A program made the position numbers and the translations under genes. DNA of 64,000 nucleotides from Eleusine coracana subsp. coracana (lineage: Eukaryota > Streptophyta > Magnoliopsida > Poales > Poaceae), in the NCBI GenBank assembly GCA_032690845.1, contig CM064427.1:11667501-11731500 (forward strand), in the 5' to 3' direction. Position 1 is the stretch's first letter, and every line of letters starts with the position of its first letter. This document shows positions 44,871 to 55,790 of the stretch, piece by piece. The notes beneath the pieces are model-generated. The model was not told the origin of the DNA. It searched no databases and saw only the letters and a program-made list of their open reading frames with translations.

Positions 44871-46441
44871 TGTTGGCACTTCCCAAGTGCCCCTTTTATA
44901 TGTGAATATTACCCCAATTAGAGCATAATTGATACTACTTTAGGCCATTTACCTGTGATAATACCTATATATTTGTATATACGTTGTTTTGGAGCTTTAT
45001 TATAGAAACAGGTAATACTGGTGATTAATGCGATGATGGAGAGGACACGAGTCCAGAACCGACGAAAAGCACTGAAGAAGCCCAATGCACCGATCGGCGC
45101 AGTCCATGAGCCGATCGGCGCAGGGGTGTTTTGGCCCACAGAAGTGACCGAGGCCCATTCCACATGTTTATGGAAGTTTATCTTCGCAAGACACTTGAAG
45201 ATATTTGTCGAAGAAAAATTATGGAACTTCAAGAAGATTTATGGAACTCCAAGATCTTAACGTGCAGTACAAGACTTTATCTCGAAGGAAAAGGCCCACA
45301 AGGCAGCTGTGGAAGACAAAAGAACCGACTCGGGGAAGAAATCAGAGAAGACACGGCTTGCGCTGATCGGCGCAACCACCTTATTTGGTAGAAACCGAGT
45401 CCTTTACGAGTAGAACCCATATAAATACTTGTAAACCCTCGCCGCAGAAGGGGGAGGCGACAGAGGGACACCAGATCCGTGAGTTAGAGCCACCGGGGCT
45501 TGCCCCATTAGAATAGATCTCTAGTTGAGTTTCAAGAACCATTGGAGTCAAGAGTTGATCCGTCAAGGTAGGCCATCTCGACGGGGATGAATCTTACTCT
45601 ATGTATCTCAAGGATGATTGAATATGTTGATGGTTTTGGTGATTCGTCTATCTTGATTCTATAATCATGCATGTGTTTGTTCCAATTGCTTAGTTCTAGG
45701 CTAAGTACATAGATATTATCGTAATCGTGGTGATTAGGATAGTATTTGTACATTGCATTGATTATGGTTGCTTGATGATGCTAGTAGTGTGGTTTAGCGG
45801 TGATAGTGCTAAGCCTGTGCAGCACTATTAGATAGTTGAGTACTGTAAGATACTCGCGCGATTAAGGGTTTCCTCTTTGCAACGATTAAATAGGAAGCCG
45901 CTCGGAAAGCAGGGTGGTCTTACTCATTATAGGGTTTCATTGATCCATGTAATTACCCATTATGATGCTATTCAATTAGATCTTCAAGTTACGATCTCAC
46001 TAGTAGATATCTGGCTACTCACTCTTCAGCATAGGTTTACTAGATCTGGTGCACTTTGGCTTAGATTCACCAGTGTGCCGATCGGTTCAACCCCTGTGCC
46101 GATCGGCGCTACCACAGATTCACCAGCGTGCCGATCGGATCAACTCCTACGCCGATCGGCACAACAACCTTGGCTTAGTTTCACCAGCGTGCCGATCGAC
46201 TCAATCCTCGCGCCGATCAGCGCAACGACAGATTTACTGTCTAGCGCACCTTTGCGCTGGCCAGTCTCCCCCTCATGCAACATGACCTTGACTAGATCTT
46301 TGACTATTAACTTTGTTTAATAAATTCCGAAGGTCCCAATGGATTCGATAAACCTTGGAATACTCAATTCAAGGGAAAAAGTGCTACAATCATACACCGT
46401 CCTCTTGCGGTATATAAGTGGGTGCGTAGATACGACCAACA
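44871..46441 (+). mobile_element. Solo LTR inside the E7 3' LTR
   Basis: TGTTGGCACT...GACCAACA, 1571 bp, flanked by GTAGA on both sides (44866-44870, 46442-46446); the undisturbed site is seen at about 54786. TATA box ATATAAATA at 45419-45427 on the plus strand. GCCGATCGGC-type palindromes lie at 45087-45121 and 45360-45373, and six more at 46075-46222. No coding capacity; it was left by LTR-LTR recombination. Confidence 0.9.
46064..46222 (+). repeat. Tandem units with paired GCCGATCGGC palindromes
   Basis: Three diverged units of about 55-65 bp beginning near TTCACCAG. Each holds two GTGCCGATCGG(C/T) palindromes, at roughly 46075, 46097, 46128, 46150, 46189 and 46211. Confidence 0.8.
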
Positions 46442-47446
46442 GTAGACTAACAAATAATTGATGCAAATCAATTATCCATGTACCATACTTGCATAATCAA
46501 AGAGCACTCTACTCCTCCATGGTCATACTAACGAAGCAGAGCTATCATATAAATATGATCACCAAACCCATGTCATGTCATAACAATGAATCCTAAGCAA
46601 AATGACTATGACATATAAATTAGACTATAGTGACGGTATATAACAAGCATGACAATAGTAGTATAATAAATATAAACTACTATCACACAAGTGGGCTATG
46701 CTATCACATATATGGATCACAATATCAACCAAGAAACTCATGACCCAAACACAACTATATGAAAAGATGACATTTATTAAATAGAGCAAAGTCTTACAAA
46801 AGGGAAATGATACAAGAGCCATACCAATTTCTCCAAGAGAAGACTTGAAGAACTAGAGAGCTCTAGACTCAGCCTAACTCCACTAAGACTTGAGAACAAC
46901 TAAGTAGCAAGAGAAGGAATTCTTCTTGTGGTGTGTGTGTGAGTGTAAAGCCACACCCTCCTATTTATAGCCTCTATAGGTCGGCAAAGGGGAGTAACCG
47001 CCAAGAATATCCCTACCCACCGCCTTCAGGGGTCAACCAGGAGCCTCCACGTGCAAGCTCAGGAGGAAAGGCCGCATGCCTAGGTCGGCCGACCTAGGGG
47101 GGTCGGCCGACCTGTGGCTAGGCCCTCCTGGGTTGTGCTTCCACAGGGTGGCTGCCAGGTGGGTCCTTATCCTAGATATCGGGGTAGTTTTGTGTGTTTC
47201 TTTGGTGTGGTACTGAAAATGGGCCCTTCATTCCATGGGATGTCCAGTTGGCACTCTATTATTGGTCGAAAGTGTGTTTCTGTGCCTTTTGGGTGTGTTT
47301 CCTTCATATTTCCTCCTACATGCAAATAATTCCCAAGTACAAGTGGAACTACATTATTGTAAACAAATATGCGTGTACGAAATGCCAAGTTCTCTTTTAT
47401 TTGAGCATAGGTGATGGATGAAAATGGTACTTAATAGCTGTCAACA

Positions 47447-48866
47447 AACTCCCCCAAGTTGAACCTTTGCTCGTCCCAAAGCAAAGATAAAACTTAAGAT
47501 GTTGATCAGGACTTGCTACAATGTTCTACTCCTCAATAATACTAAGTGCACAACAAAGATACTTCTCCTTGAATTAAATATGTTGGCACAGTATTCACCC
47601 ATTTACCTTGATCATCATGGGGCTTTTAACACCTCATTGTCTTGGGCGGTTGAGAGATAGAACAATTGTAGGGCACTAATTACTTGCCCTCTATTCCACT
47701 ATCTTACTCTGGAGGTTTTCAATAGATTTTGCAAATAAAACCAAGTTCCTCAAATGATTCTCTCGAATCGCTCAAAAGTGTATGATTCCTCACCAAGGCA
47801 AAGTGTTGCCTAAAATCACCGACTTCTAATAAGGCTTATGTGGAGCTCAAGGTAGGGATAATTGAGGCATACTTGTTCACATACTATTGCTATGTCAAAA
47901 GACCGGATCCTAGAAAAATTAATTCACACAATTTTGATCAAGACGTGCAAGCGTGTGGGAAACATGGTGGAATGATGGATGGAATGAATAACTCCTTTTG
48001 AATTTCTTTCCTCTCTTTTGGAATTTTTCTAGGACATGGCTATCTTTTGATTGCTCTTCTTTGGAGCATCCATTTATTTTCTTTTTGCATAGCCATATTC
48101 CTAGTTTGCAATGATAATTGAGAGAGGAATTTTTGCAATGAACATATGGAGTATTTCATTCAGGTGGATGGAAGTGGTGGTGGCTTTCTTCCGGTGTAAA
48201 AGAATAGCTCATGGTGGTGGATATGGTGGCTTCTATCTTCCAATTTAGAAAACTAGCTCATGGTGGTGGATGTGTGTATGTGATTTTGATCAAGAAAGCA
48301 TGAAAAGAGTCTTATTAGGGTCACAAGAATTTTGACTAAGCTCAATGTGAATCAAGCAGCATATGTATAAGTTTTTTCAAATAAGCACTACATATGGCTT
48401 TGGTTGGAATTTTCATCATTGAGGAACTTATCAATTTATCATTTTGAAAAATAAAACTCCGGAATTCAAGCTTTACTTTAAGCAAGATCATAGCAGCCCT
48501 ATTCACTATATCATATCTCCCAACAACTTAGAACTAGAGAATGTATGTGCTACCCACAAGTTTCAAGTTCAAGGTAAAATTTTAGCCAACAAACTTAATT
48601 CTTGGGAGAGTACTAAGTTGTAAACCAATGTTAGAGAGGAATAAAACAGAGCAACTATTCATCATTTCAATATAGGAAAACTATACACATTCATACCGCG
48701 CATGAAAAAAGCTAAAGAAAATATTTTTGGTATTTTTACCATCTTCTCATTTTTTTTATTTTCAGATTTTATATTTTTTTTGGATTTTTGGATTTTCTAA
48801 TGCAAAAATGAAAACAAGGGAAAGATACAAGTTACCATGAGATGGGGGTCCTCCCCCAAGCTTATT
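47447..48866 (-). other. E7 3' non-coding region with polypurine tract
   Basis: The minus-strand tract TTGGGGGAGTT touches the LTR at 47446. The rest is AT-rich and holds no recognisable gene; a phrase around AGCTCATGGTGGTGGAT occurs twice (about 48208 and 48251). Confidence 0.65.
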
Positions 48867-50315
48867 CTTGCTCACATTTGCTGATTCTGGGCCATCATCG
48901 CGTTGAGTTGGTGGAATTGGTTGTCACTGAAATTCTACCATTGTTGGGTGTCGGTGATGTGCTGCGAGAGAGTTTGTTGCATACTCTCGGTGCGCAAGTG
49001 GATGTCGTCCACCCGCCTTGTTAACTCGGCCATCCCGAAACTGAGTTCGCGGAACCCACGGGATGAGAACGACCAATTAGCAAAGGATGGCGCTCCGCTA
49101 GAGCTTCATGATGTGTGCATGGGGTAGTCGTGCTGAGATCCCCATGCACCAGCCTGCCATGATGATCCTCCGGCCTCGTCCGATGGTGGGGGCTAATCCC
49201 AACCTGCACCTTCGATTGGGGTTGGAACCCTGGTGTGGCTATCATGCTTCTCCGTGGTCGGGTTGGTCGTTCGAAGATGCTGTCCCTGTGAGAATCTCCC
49301 CTTACCTCGAGAGGGAAGGTTAGTGCCCGACAGTGATACAAACAAGACCCGGGTTAGGTAACGGGTATTCGTTCATATACCCGGGAAAATAATAGACCAA
49401 GGTATCATTCGGACCACGCTTCAAACTATGTCCATGCACAAAATAATCCTTGCCTCTGTATTTTCTGTCCGTACTCAAATATTCAATTTGAACATATTTG
49501 AGCATTTCACATTTTTGAGCAATGCGAGTAATTAAGAAAGTGCACTCAATTGGTCCTTTCAGTTTTATATTTTCTAACCATTGATCAATCATGCATTCCA
49601 CGGGAGAAACTCTAATTCTTTTGACCATGGCATACAACAGTTTTCGTTCATCTTTACGGACAATCCTAATATCATGTCGAGGAAACAAGGTCATGGCCAA
49701 CCAAACATGCATGAATCTCAAAGTGGGATTATGGATGGCACTTGTTTCTAGGCTTTGGACCCCAATCATTTCCAGTAATTTGTTTCCAAAAACTTTCCTT
49801 ATGAAAACTTTTCAATGCTTTGTCTAAGTCTACTCTACATTTGACATTTAGACCAAGCATAGAATTAGGGTGGGTCCAAGGAACAAAAAGTTCTTGGCTA
49901 AACAAGCAAAAAAAATGCCTTCATCATGTTTTCTAAGGGTGCACCAAAACTGCATAGTAAGCAAACGAGAACCTGCCTCATTTACGTCTATGAAATCAGT
50001 CCAACCCATAGTATGAAAAACAGTGGCAAATTCTTCTTGCATACCTATTTTTTTGAGGAAGTCCGGGTCGAAATGTCGGGTGTGGGCGAATGGCCGGTCT
50101 CTCATGAGCTCGATGGCTTGTCCTTCACGGTCGTCAACGATGTCGAGGTGCTCCTCGGAGGTGAGCATGGCCGGCGTTTTTTCCTCCAGAATTTCAGCTT
50201 CGGAGTCGCCATGTTCTGAACTCCGAGTAAGCTCGACAGAGGGCGTCCGGCTCGTGCTTGCCCGAGAACTCTTCCTCTTCTACCCTCCGACAGCTTGCTT
50301 GATTCGATTGAGCAT
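48867..50315 (-). pseudogene. ATHILA ORF1-like gene of E7
   Basis: ATG at 50315 (MLNRIKQAVGG), then a stop. One frame continues with MQEEFATVFHTMGWTDFIDV and AGSRLLTMQFWCTL, a stop near 49848, then RFMHVWLAMTLFPRHDIRIV, DERKLLYAMVKRIRVSPVEC and the CTFLITRIAQKCEM block. These are hallmarks of the ATHILA ORF1 family, found downstream of pol in Athila elements in the env position. Function unknown. A frameshift near 49320 precedes a degenerate tail with LRTESMQQTLSQH. Confidence 0.75.
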
Positions 50316-50670
50316 GGCTGCACACAAGAACAAACAAAAATAAGAACGACCTTGTGTTCGGGTTAACATTAGTGAAAACGAACCCGAACCCTCCCAAACT
50401 TGATTTGGATTCTCACAATCAACTTGAAAATGCACAAAACAGAGGGACAAAAAGGTGGGACCAGGGGGTCAGCCGACCTGGTCAGGTCGACCGACCTGCC
50501 AGTGGGCCCTCTTGGCTCCCTCCTTTTTCCAGGATGTTCCCCAATGGCTAGTGAATCTAGCCAGTGCAAAAATGCAAAAGTTGGAAATGAATCTAAACAT
50601 GATGGAAAGAAAATATGAAATTGAAGAAAATGAATATGGATATATACCGATTTAACCTCTCGGCGAGGGC
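50316..50670 (-). other. E7 spacer between protease and ORF1
   Basis: No coding domain. This is where RT, RNase H and integrase are normally found. It contains a pair of GTCAGCCGACC / GTCGACCGACC motifs at about 50467-50496, like the LTR palindromes of the same element. Confidence 0.6.
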
Positions 50671-52062
50671 TCACCCATTTAAGTCCGACGAGCGGGACTT
50701 TTCTCTAGCGTTTAGCTCGATGTGGTGTCGTCCGGTCTCGAAGATGAGGACACGGATGATGCTTCTTGCTTCACTCGCCACACCTTCTTGGTCTTTTTTT
50801 GTCGGTGTGGTCGGCGGCTTTGCAGACTTTGGAGTCTGTGGCTTGGCACGCGGCTCCAGCCTCTTCACCGTCACCCGTCGTGGTGACACTTTTTCCTTCT
50901 CGAGGAAGTTCTTCATGAACGTTATGAGGCTGTCCTTCTTTGGGGGCGTGACTTCGACTTCCTTGATGTTGTTTGGGTTTGGCCCATACTCGATGCGGAT
51001 CATATTGCATTGCTCCTTCTGTGGCCGAAAATTGAACTTCTCCTCCTTGCCATTGATATGGAAATGGATTTCTCCGGCTCCAACATCAATGCCAGCATCC
51101 GCGGTGCTGAGGAATGGCCGCCCAAAGATGAGCGGTTTTTTCTTACCGACATCCATGTCGAGTACTACGAAATCGACGGGAATGAAGCAATCCCGGATTT
51201 TCACCGGAATATCTTTGGCAATTCCCATCGGGTAGCAGACCGAGAAATCGGCCAGCTAGAGATGCATCGGCGTGGGGGATTAGGCTGTGTAGTTCAGCCT
51301 ATCAAAGACGTCCTTTGGCATGACGCTCACGCTCGCCCCGAGATCACACAAGGGCGTGGTCGAAGTTCTGTGTCCCGATCGAGCAGGTGATCGTGGGACA
51401 GCCCGGATCTTTCTTCTTCTTGTGAAGCCGGTTGAGTATAACAGCGCTACACTCTTCTGTAAGCTTGACAATCTCCGTGGTCGGCATCGGATGCTTGTTG
51501 CTGATGAGGTCCTTGAGGTAGCGAGCGTACATAGGTACTTGCATCGCATCCAGCAAGGTCACGTTGATGTGCAGCTTCTGGATTACTTCAACAAAGCATG
51601 TGAACTGCTCGTCCACGGTCGGCTTCCTCTTTTTCAGGAAACAACATGAAGTTCATGTCATAGAACTCATCTAGAGCTGTTTTCCTTAGCGGCATCACCT
51701 CTTGTTCCTTTTCTTCCACCGGCTTCTCAACTTGTATGCTCTCCTTTTCCTTTCCTGCAGTGTTAGGATATGGCGGGTCCCGAGTGGATTTACCTCCCCT
51801 CGTGGTAACCGCATTAACATTTTCTAAGGGAGTCTCGAATTGCCCCGGGATTTTCCCTGACTCTACAGGATGAACAACAGCAGCCAACTAAGCTAATTGG
51901 GTTTCAAGCATTTTATTAAACCTTAGCTGGTTCTTGAAAGCAGAGGAAAGGCCTTCAATTTTAGTGTGGATGCTTTCTAGAGTCTTATCATTTTTGGCAA
52001 TCTTTCTACTAATATTCTCATTTATCCTAGCTTGACCAAGAACAAGATCTTTCAAGGAGGGC
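50671..52062 (-). pseudogene. Gag C-terminus and protease of E7
   Basis: From 52062: SLKDLVLGQARINENISRKI and LRFNKMLETQLA (Gag C-terminus), a linker with Glu/Lys repeats, then FTCFVEVIQKLHINVTLLDA and VPMYARYLKDLISNKHP. The protease site CDLGASVSVMPKDVF keeps the Asp; Leu after it is normal in Athila. FVVLDMDVGKKKPLIFGRPFL completes the domain, and the region ends in a Pro/Lys-rich part. Several frameshifts and stops break it, for example near 51590 and 51280. Confidence 0.82.
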
Positions 52063-53007
52063 TGCTTGATGAGGACATCACTCCTATGGATACACACAAC
52101 ACTCCTCCAAATCTGGACTTGCAAGGTCCAATGACTAGAGCTCGTACACGACAACTAAATTTAGAGGTGAGCTCGTTCCTACGTTCTTTGCTATATGTTA
52201 CTTTTGAGAATGGTTTGCTACCTAATGATTATTTTATGATTAGAAACCATGGAGAGGACCAGGAGATGATGGGAGAAGGATTTGGAAACGTGGAGGGCCA
52301 GCAAGGGCTTGGAAGCCAAAGTGGAGGCCCAATCAAAACCGACTTCGAGTCTGTTTCGGGGCCCAGGACCAGTCTGTACTAAAACGGTCGCCCAGGACGC
52401 ATACGGACTCGGATTTGGACGTTCTACATATGCACGGAAAGATAAGGAGAAGACATTTCCAATGCCGCCGGCCTCATGTAAAAATTCATCCGGAGTCATC
52501 GGGAATCGTCAAAACAAGAGAGAGTCCAGAATCTGTGTCGGTGCTGCGTCGCTTATTTTTTGTCTTTGGGCCTTGTATCTAGTTGAGCCCAATTCGTGGC
52601 GCGTCCAGAGGGTCTTGCACGACCCTAGGGTCTTTATATACAGCCACCGCCGCACCATTAGGGTTCGGGTTTTGCTTAGATCAATTCTGTTCATAAACAG
52701 TTTCGCCGTTCATCGGTTTGTGAGACCCCAACTTCGAGAGTTTAATCATACATCTGCAATTGTGTTGCATTATTCGTTGTTCTTGCTTGTGTTCTTGATT
52801 CGCAGGCAGGGATTAGCCTTCTCGGCAAGGTCAATTGTCTTTTGGACGGTTGATAACCAGAGGAGACGTCGTGCTGCGATTGCGGGGTTTAGAACGTGCT
52901 GTTCTGAAGCCGGATCGATTTGTGTGTCGCCTCCGACCAAATCAACTTACCAAGAACCTTTCGGAAGATCGGGAACCCTTGTCCACATCACTGCTTATAA
53001 CCAGAAA
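52063..53007 (+). mobile_element. Plus-strand retroelement fragment inside E7 gag
   Basis: The Athila gag is continuous before 53008 and after 52062, so about 945 bp are inserted. The left part (about 52066-52382) encodes on the plus strand GPMTRARTRQLNLEVSSFLR and LLPNDYFMIRNHGEDQEM, ending at a stop at 52382, like the C-terminal end of some plant LTR retrotransposon polyproteins. The rest (52383-53007) is non-coding with a TATA-like TTTATATAC near 52633. Ends and target duplication could not be fixed. The 285-codon ORF 52282-53139 crosses the junction and is not real. Confidence 0.6.
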
Positions 53008-54081
53008 GTTGCCATTGTTACCTCCTTGGTAGTTGGGGCGCTGTTGATTCCACCCCTAACCTCCTTGTGGACGGTAGCCGTTGTTGTTGTTGCCCCTATA
53101 CATTGCGTCCTCACGGGTTTCAGGACAGTCATTTTCTGAGTGCCCCGTGTTGCCACAGACCTCGCACGTCATGCGAGCGTCCATAGCTTGGGCAGTCCCA
53201 TGTACTTCTCCCTTAGCCTGATCGTCCATCTTCTTCGTGAGGAGATCTAACTTAGCGGCAAGCATGTCAACCTCCTTGACGGAATACATGCCCTGTGGAC
53301 GTGGTTGGAGGCAATCTTCACTCCAACCTTGGTTGGACATCATTTTCTCGATCGGCTCCTTTGCCTTGCTCACAGTGAGCTAGAAGAAGGCTCCACCAGC
53401 AGCAGCGTCGAGGTGACCACGGGCCAACGGAGGGAGCCCGTTGTAGAAGTTCTAGATGATAAGCCAGTCATCCATCCCATGGTGTGGGCATGCCAAGATG
53501 TACTCTTGGAGCCACTCCCACGCCTCAGGAATTGACTCCTTCGACTCGTGCTAGAAGCTTGAAATCTTTCCACGGAGTGCATTGGTTTTGCCCAATGGGA
53601 AAAACTTCGCGAGGAACGCGACAGAACATTTTTCCCAAGTGTTTACAGAATCAAGGTTCACGTAGAACCACTGTCTCTCCCTCCCGAGGAGAGAGAATGG
53701 GAATAGTCGAACAGCATCGGGGGTGACGTCCTTCCTCTTGAAAGTGTTGCAAATCTCCAGGAATTGTTGAAGATGAGCACTTGCGTCCTCATTGGCCTTC
53801 CCACAGAATGGGCTGGCCTACACCATGGTGATGAGAATCGTCTTGATCTCAAAGTTTGCATCTCCCATGTGGCCAGCTGGACCAATAGGAACATTGGTAG
53901 CAGAGAGAGCGGAGAACTTGCGGAGGGTCTTTTGGGCCATTGGCTCAAAGCTTGGTGGTGCGGAAGTGACGGGTTCGCTTCACCGAGGTTGCTTTTGAGG
54001 AGGGGTGAGCCTAGCTCGTGCCCTTCTCAAGAGTAATTCTGGATCTTCAGTGAAGTTTGTCGGCAAGTCGAAACCAGTCAT
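53008..54081 (-). pseudogene. Gag of E7, N-terminal and central parts
   Basis: ATG at 54081 begins MTGFDLPTNFTEDPELLLRR. Then SAHLQQFLEICNTFKRKDVT, LFPFSLLGRERQWFYVNLDS, KCSVAFLAKFFPLGKTNALR and EAWEWLQEYILACPHHGMDD, the Athila gag core. A CCHC knuckle CEVCGNTGHSENDCPE is intact near 53150. Stops near 53981, 53820, 53553 and 53383 plus frameshifts disable it. After GNNGN at 53008 the inserted fragment begins. Confidence 0.87.
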
Positions 54082-54197
54082 ACACTACCCTGTTTTCATA
54101 CAAAATGTAGAATACAAAGCAAGGTTAACCTGCTTAGGAGATGGCCTTATAATTGTAACATAAATATGTGCATTAGTACTTTATTAATCATATGCCT

Positions 54198-54215
54198 TCC
54201 CCGGCAACGGCGCCA
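54198..54215 (-). other. Primer binding site (tRNA-Asp type) of E7
   Basis: On the minus strand TGGCGCCGTTGCCGGGGA, eight bases from the LTR end. This is the Asp-tRNA-type site known from Athila-like and other plant elements. Confidence 0.85.
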
Positions 54216-54223
54216 GAGATGCT

Positions 54224-55790
54224 TGTTGACTTTTGCTAAGCCATACTAATAAATCATTGCTGGCAAGGTGCCATAAATACTTCATTAATATGTTCTAGAG
54301 CAAATTAGGTAAAATCTGCAAGCGCACGGAAAATACCGTTGTAGCATTTCACCCGGAAGTATTCAAGGTATCGTATTTATTTATCCCAAAGGAAGGCAAT
54401 GAATAAGAAGGCTTACTTATGCACATATTTACATTGCGAATTGATAAGGATCATCTAACCAAGGCAGGCAAGCAATGGATAATGATGAGGTAGTGTGACA
54501 CACAGAAGATTCTATATAAAATATAAATAAATAAATAAAGCCAAGTGGAGAAAGAACTAAGCTGAGCTACTCCTATAGTACTTTCATATACAGTTGTATA
54601 GCCTAAGTTTTATACACATACATGCTTATAATCAGGTTCAACAATTATTAACATAACACTTCAGGCACGGACCTACCCCTGCATCCACAGGCAACTTCCG
54701 CCAAGAGCTTATGCACTAGCCTAACGTGGAGGAGTTCAAAGGACGGACAGGGCTGTCACCACCTGCCGCCTACCTCAGCTAACTGGTAGACTAACGAAAA
54801 ATTGATGCAAATCAATTATCCAAGTACCATACTTGCATAATCAAAGAGCACTCTACTCCTCCATGGTTATATTAATGAAGCAGAGCTATCATATAAATAT
54901 GATCACCAAACCCATGTCATGTCATAACAATGAATCCTACGCATAAAGACTATGTCATATAAATTAGACTATAGTGACGCTATATAACAAGCATGACAAT
55001 AGTAGTATAATAAATATAAACTACTATCACACAAGTGGGCTATACTATCACATATATGGATCACAATATCAAACAAGAAACTCATGACCCAAACACAACT
55101 ATATGAAAAGATGACATTCATTAAATAGAGCTAAGTTTTACAAAAGAGAAATAATACAAGAGCCATACCAATTTCTCCAAGAGAAGACTTGAAGAACTAG
55201 AGAGCTCTAGACTGAACCTAACTCCACGAAGACTTGAGAACAACTAAGTAGCAAGAGAAGGAATTCTTCTTGTGGTGTGTGTGTGAGTGTAAAGCCACAC
55301 CCTCATATTTATAGCCTCTACAGGTCGGCAAAGGGAAGTAACCGCCAAGAATATCCCTGCCCACCGCCTTCAGGGATCAACCAGGAGCCTCCACGTGCAA
55401 GCCCAGGAGGAAAGGCCGCATGCTTGGGTCGGCCGACATAGGGGGGTCAACCGACCTGTGGCTGGTCCCTCCTGGGTTGTGCTTCCTCAGGGTGGCTGCG
55501 AGGTGGGTCCTCATCCCAGATGTTGGGGTAGTTTTGTGTGTTTCTTTGGTGTGGTACTGAAAATGGGCCCCTCAATCCATGGGATGTCCATTTGGTGCTC
55601 TCTCATTGGTCGAAAGTGTGTTTCTTTTCCTTTTGGGTGTGTTTCCTTCATATTTCCTCCTGCATGCAAATAATTCCCAAGTACAAGTGGAACTACATTA
55701 TTGTAAACAAATATGCGTGTATGAAATGTCAAGTTCTCCTTTATTTGAGCATAGTTGATGGATGAAAATGGTACTTAACAGCCATCAACT
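54224..55790 (-). mobile_element. E7 5' LTR
   Basis: 1567 bp, close to the 3' LTR without its insertion. TATA (minus) at about 55303-55312 and a decayed pair of palindromes GGTCGGCCGACA/GGTCAACCGACC at 55428-55457. Its end reads GCCATCAACT where the partner has GCTGTCAACA, so the terminal CA is lost. Confidence 0.88.

Larger units (their letters stand above)
44304..47446 (-). mobile_element. E7 3' LTR (contains a solo LTR)
   Basis: Without the 44871-46441 insertion it is about 1.57 kb and collinear with 54224-55790. It ends GCTGTCAACA at 47446. TATA (minus TATAAATAG) at 46971-46980; GGTCGGCCGACC palindromes at about 47082-47113, upstream of it on the minus strand. ORFs 47114-47421 are shadows, duplicated in the other LTR. 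Confidence 0.88.
44304..55790 (-). mobile_element. E7, Athila-like Ty3/gypsy element without RT and integrase
   Basis: LTRs 44304-47446 (holding a solo LTR) and 54224-55790, both starting TGTTGACTTTTGCTAAGCC. On the minus strand: primer site (54215-54198), gag from 54081, protease near 51300, ATHILA ORF1-like gene from 50315, polypurine tract next to 47446. RT, RNase H and integrase are absent between protease and ORF1. It splits PMD copy 2; flanks CCTAC (44299-44303) and CCTGG (55791-55795) look like a decayed target duplication. Confidence 0.87.

Noticed and set aside
52282..53139. 285-codon plus-strand ORF, the longest plus-strand frame of the window
   Set aside because: It starts inside a different frame from the real MTRARTRQL coding end, crosses the insertion boundary near 53007 and enters antisense Athila gag. 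No domain is visible.
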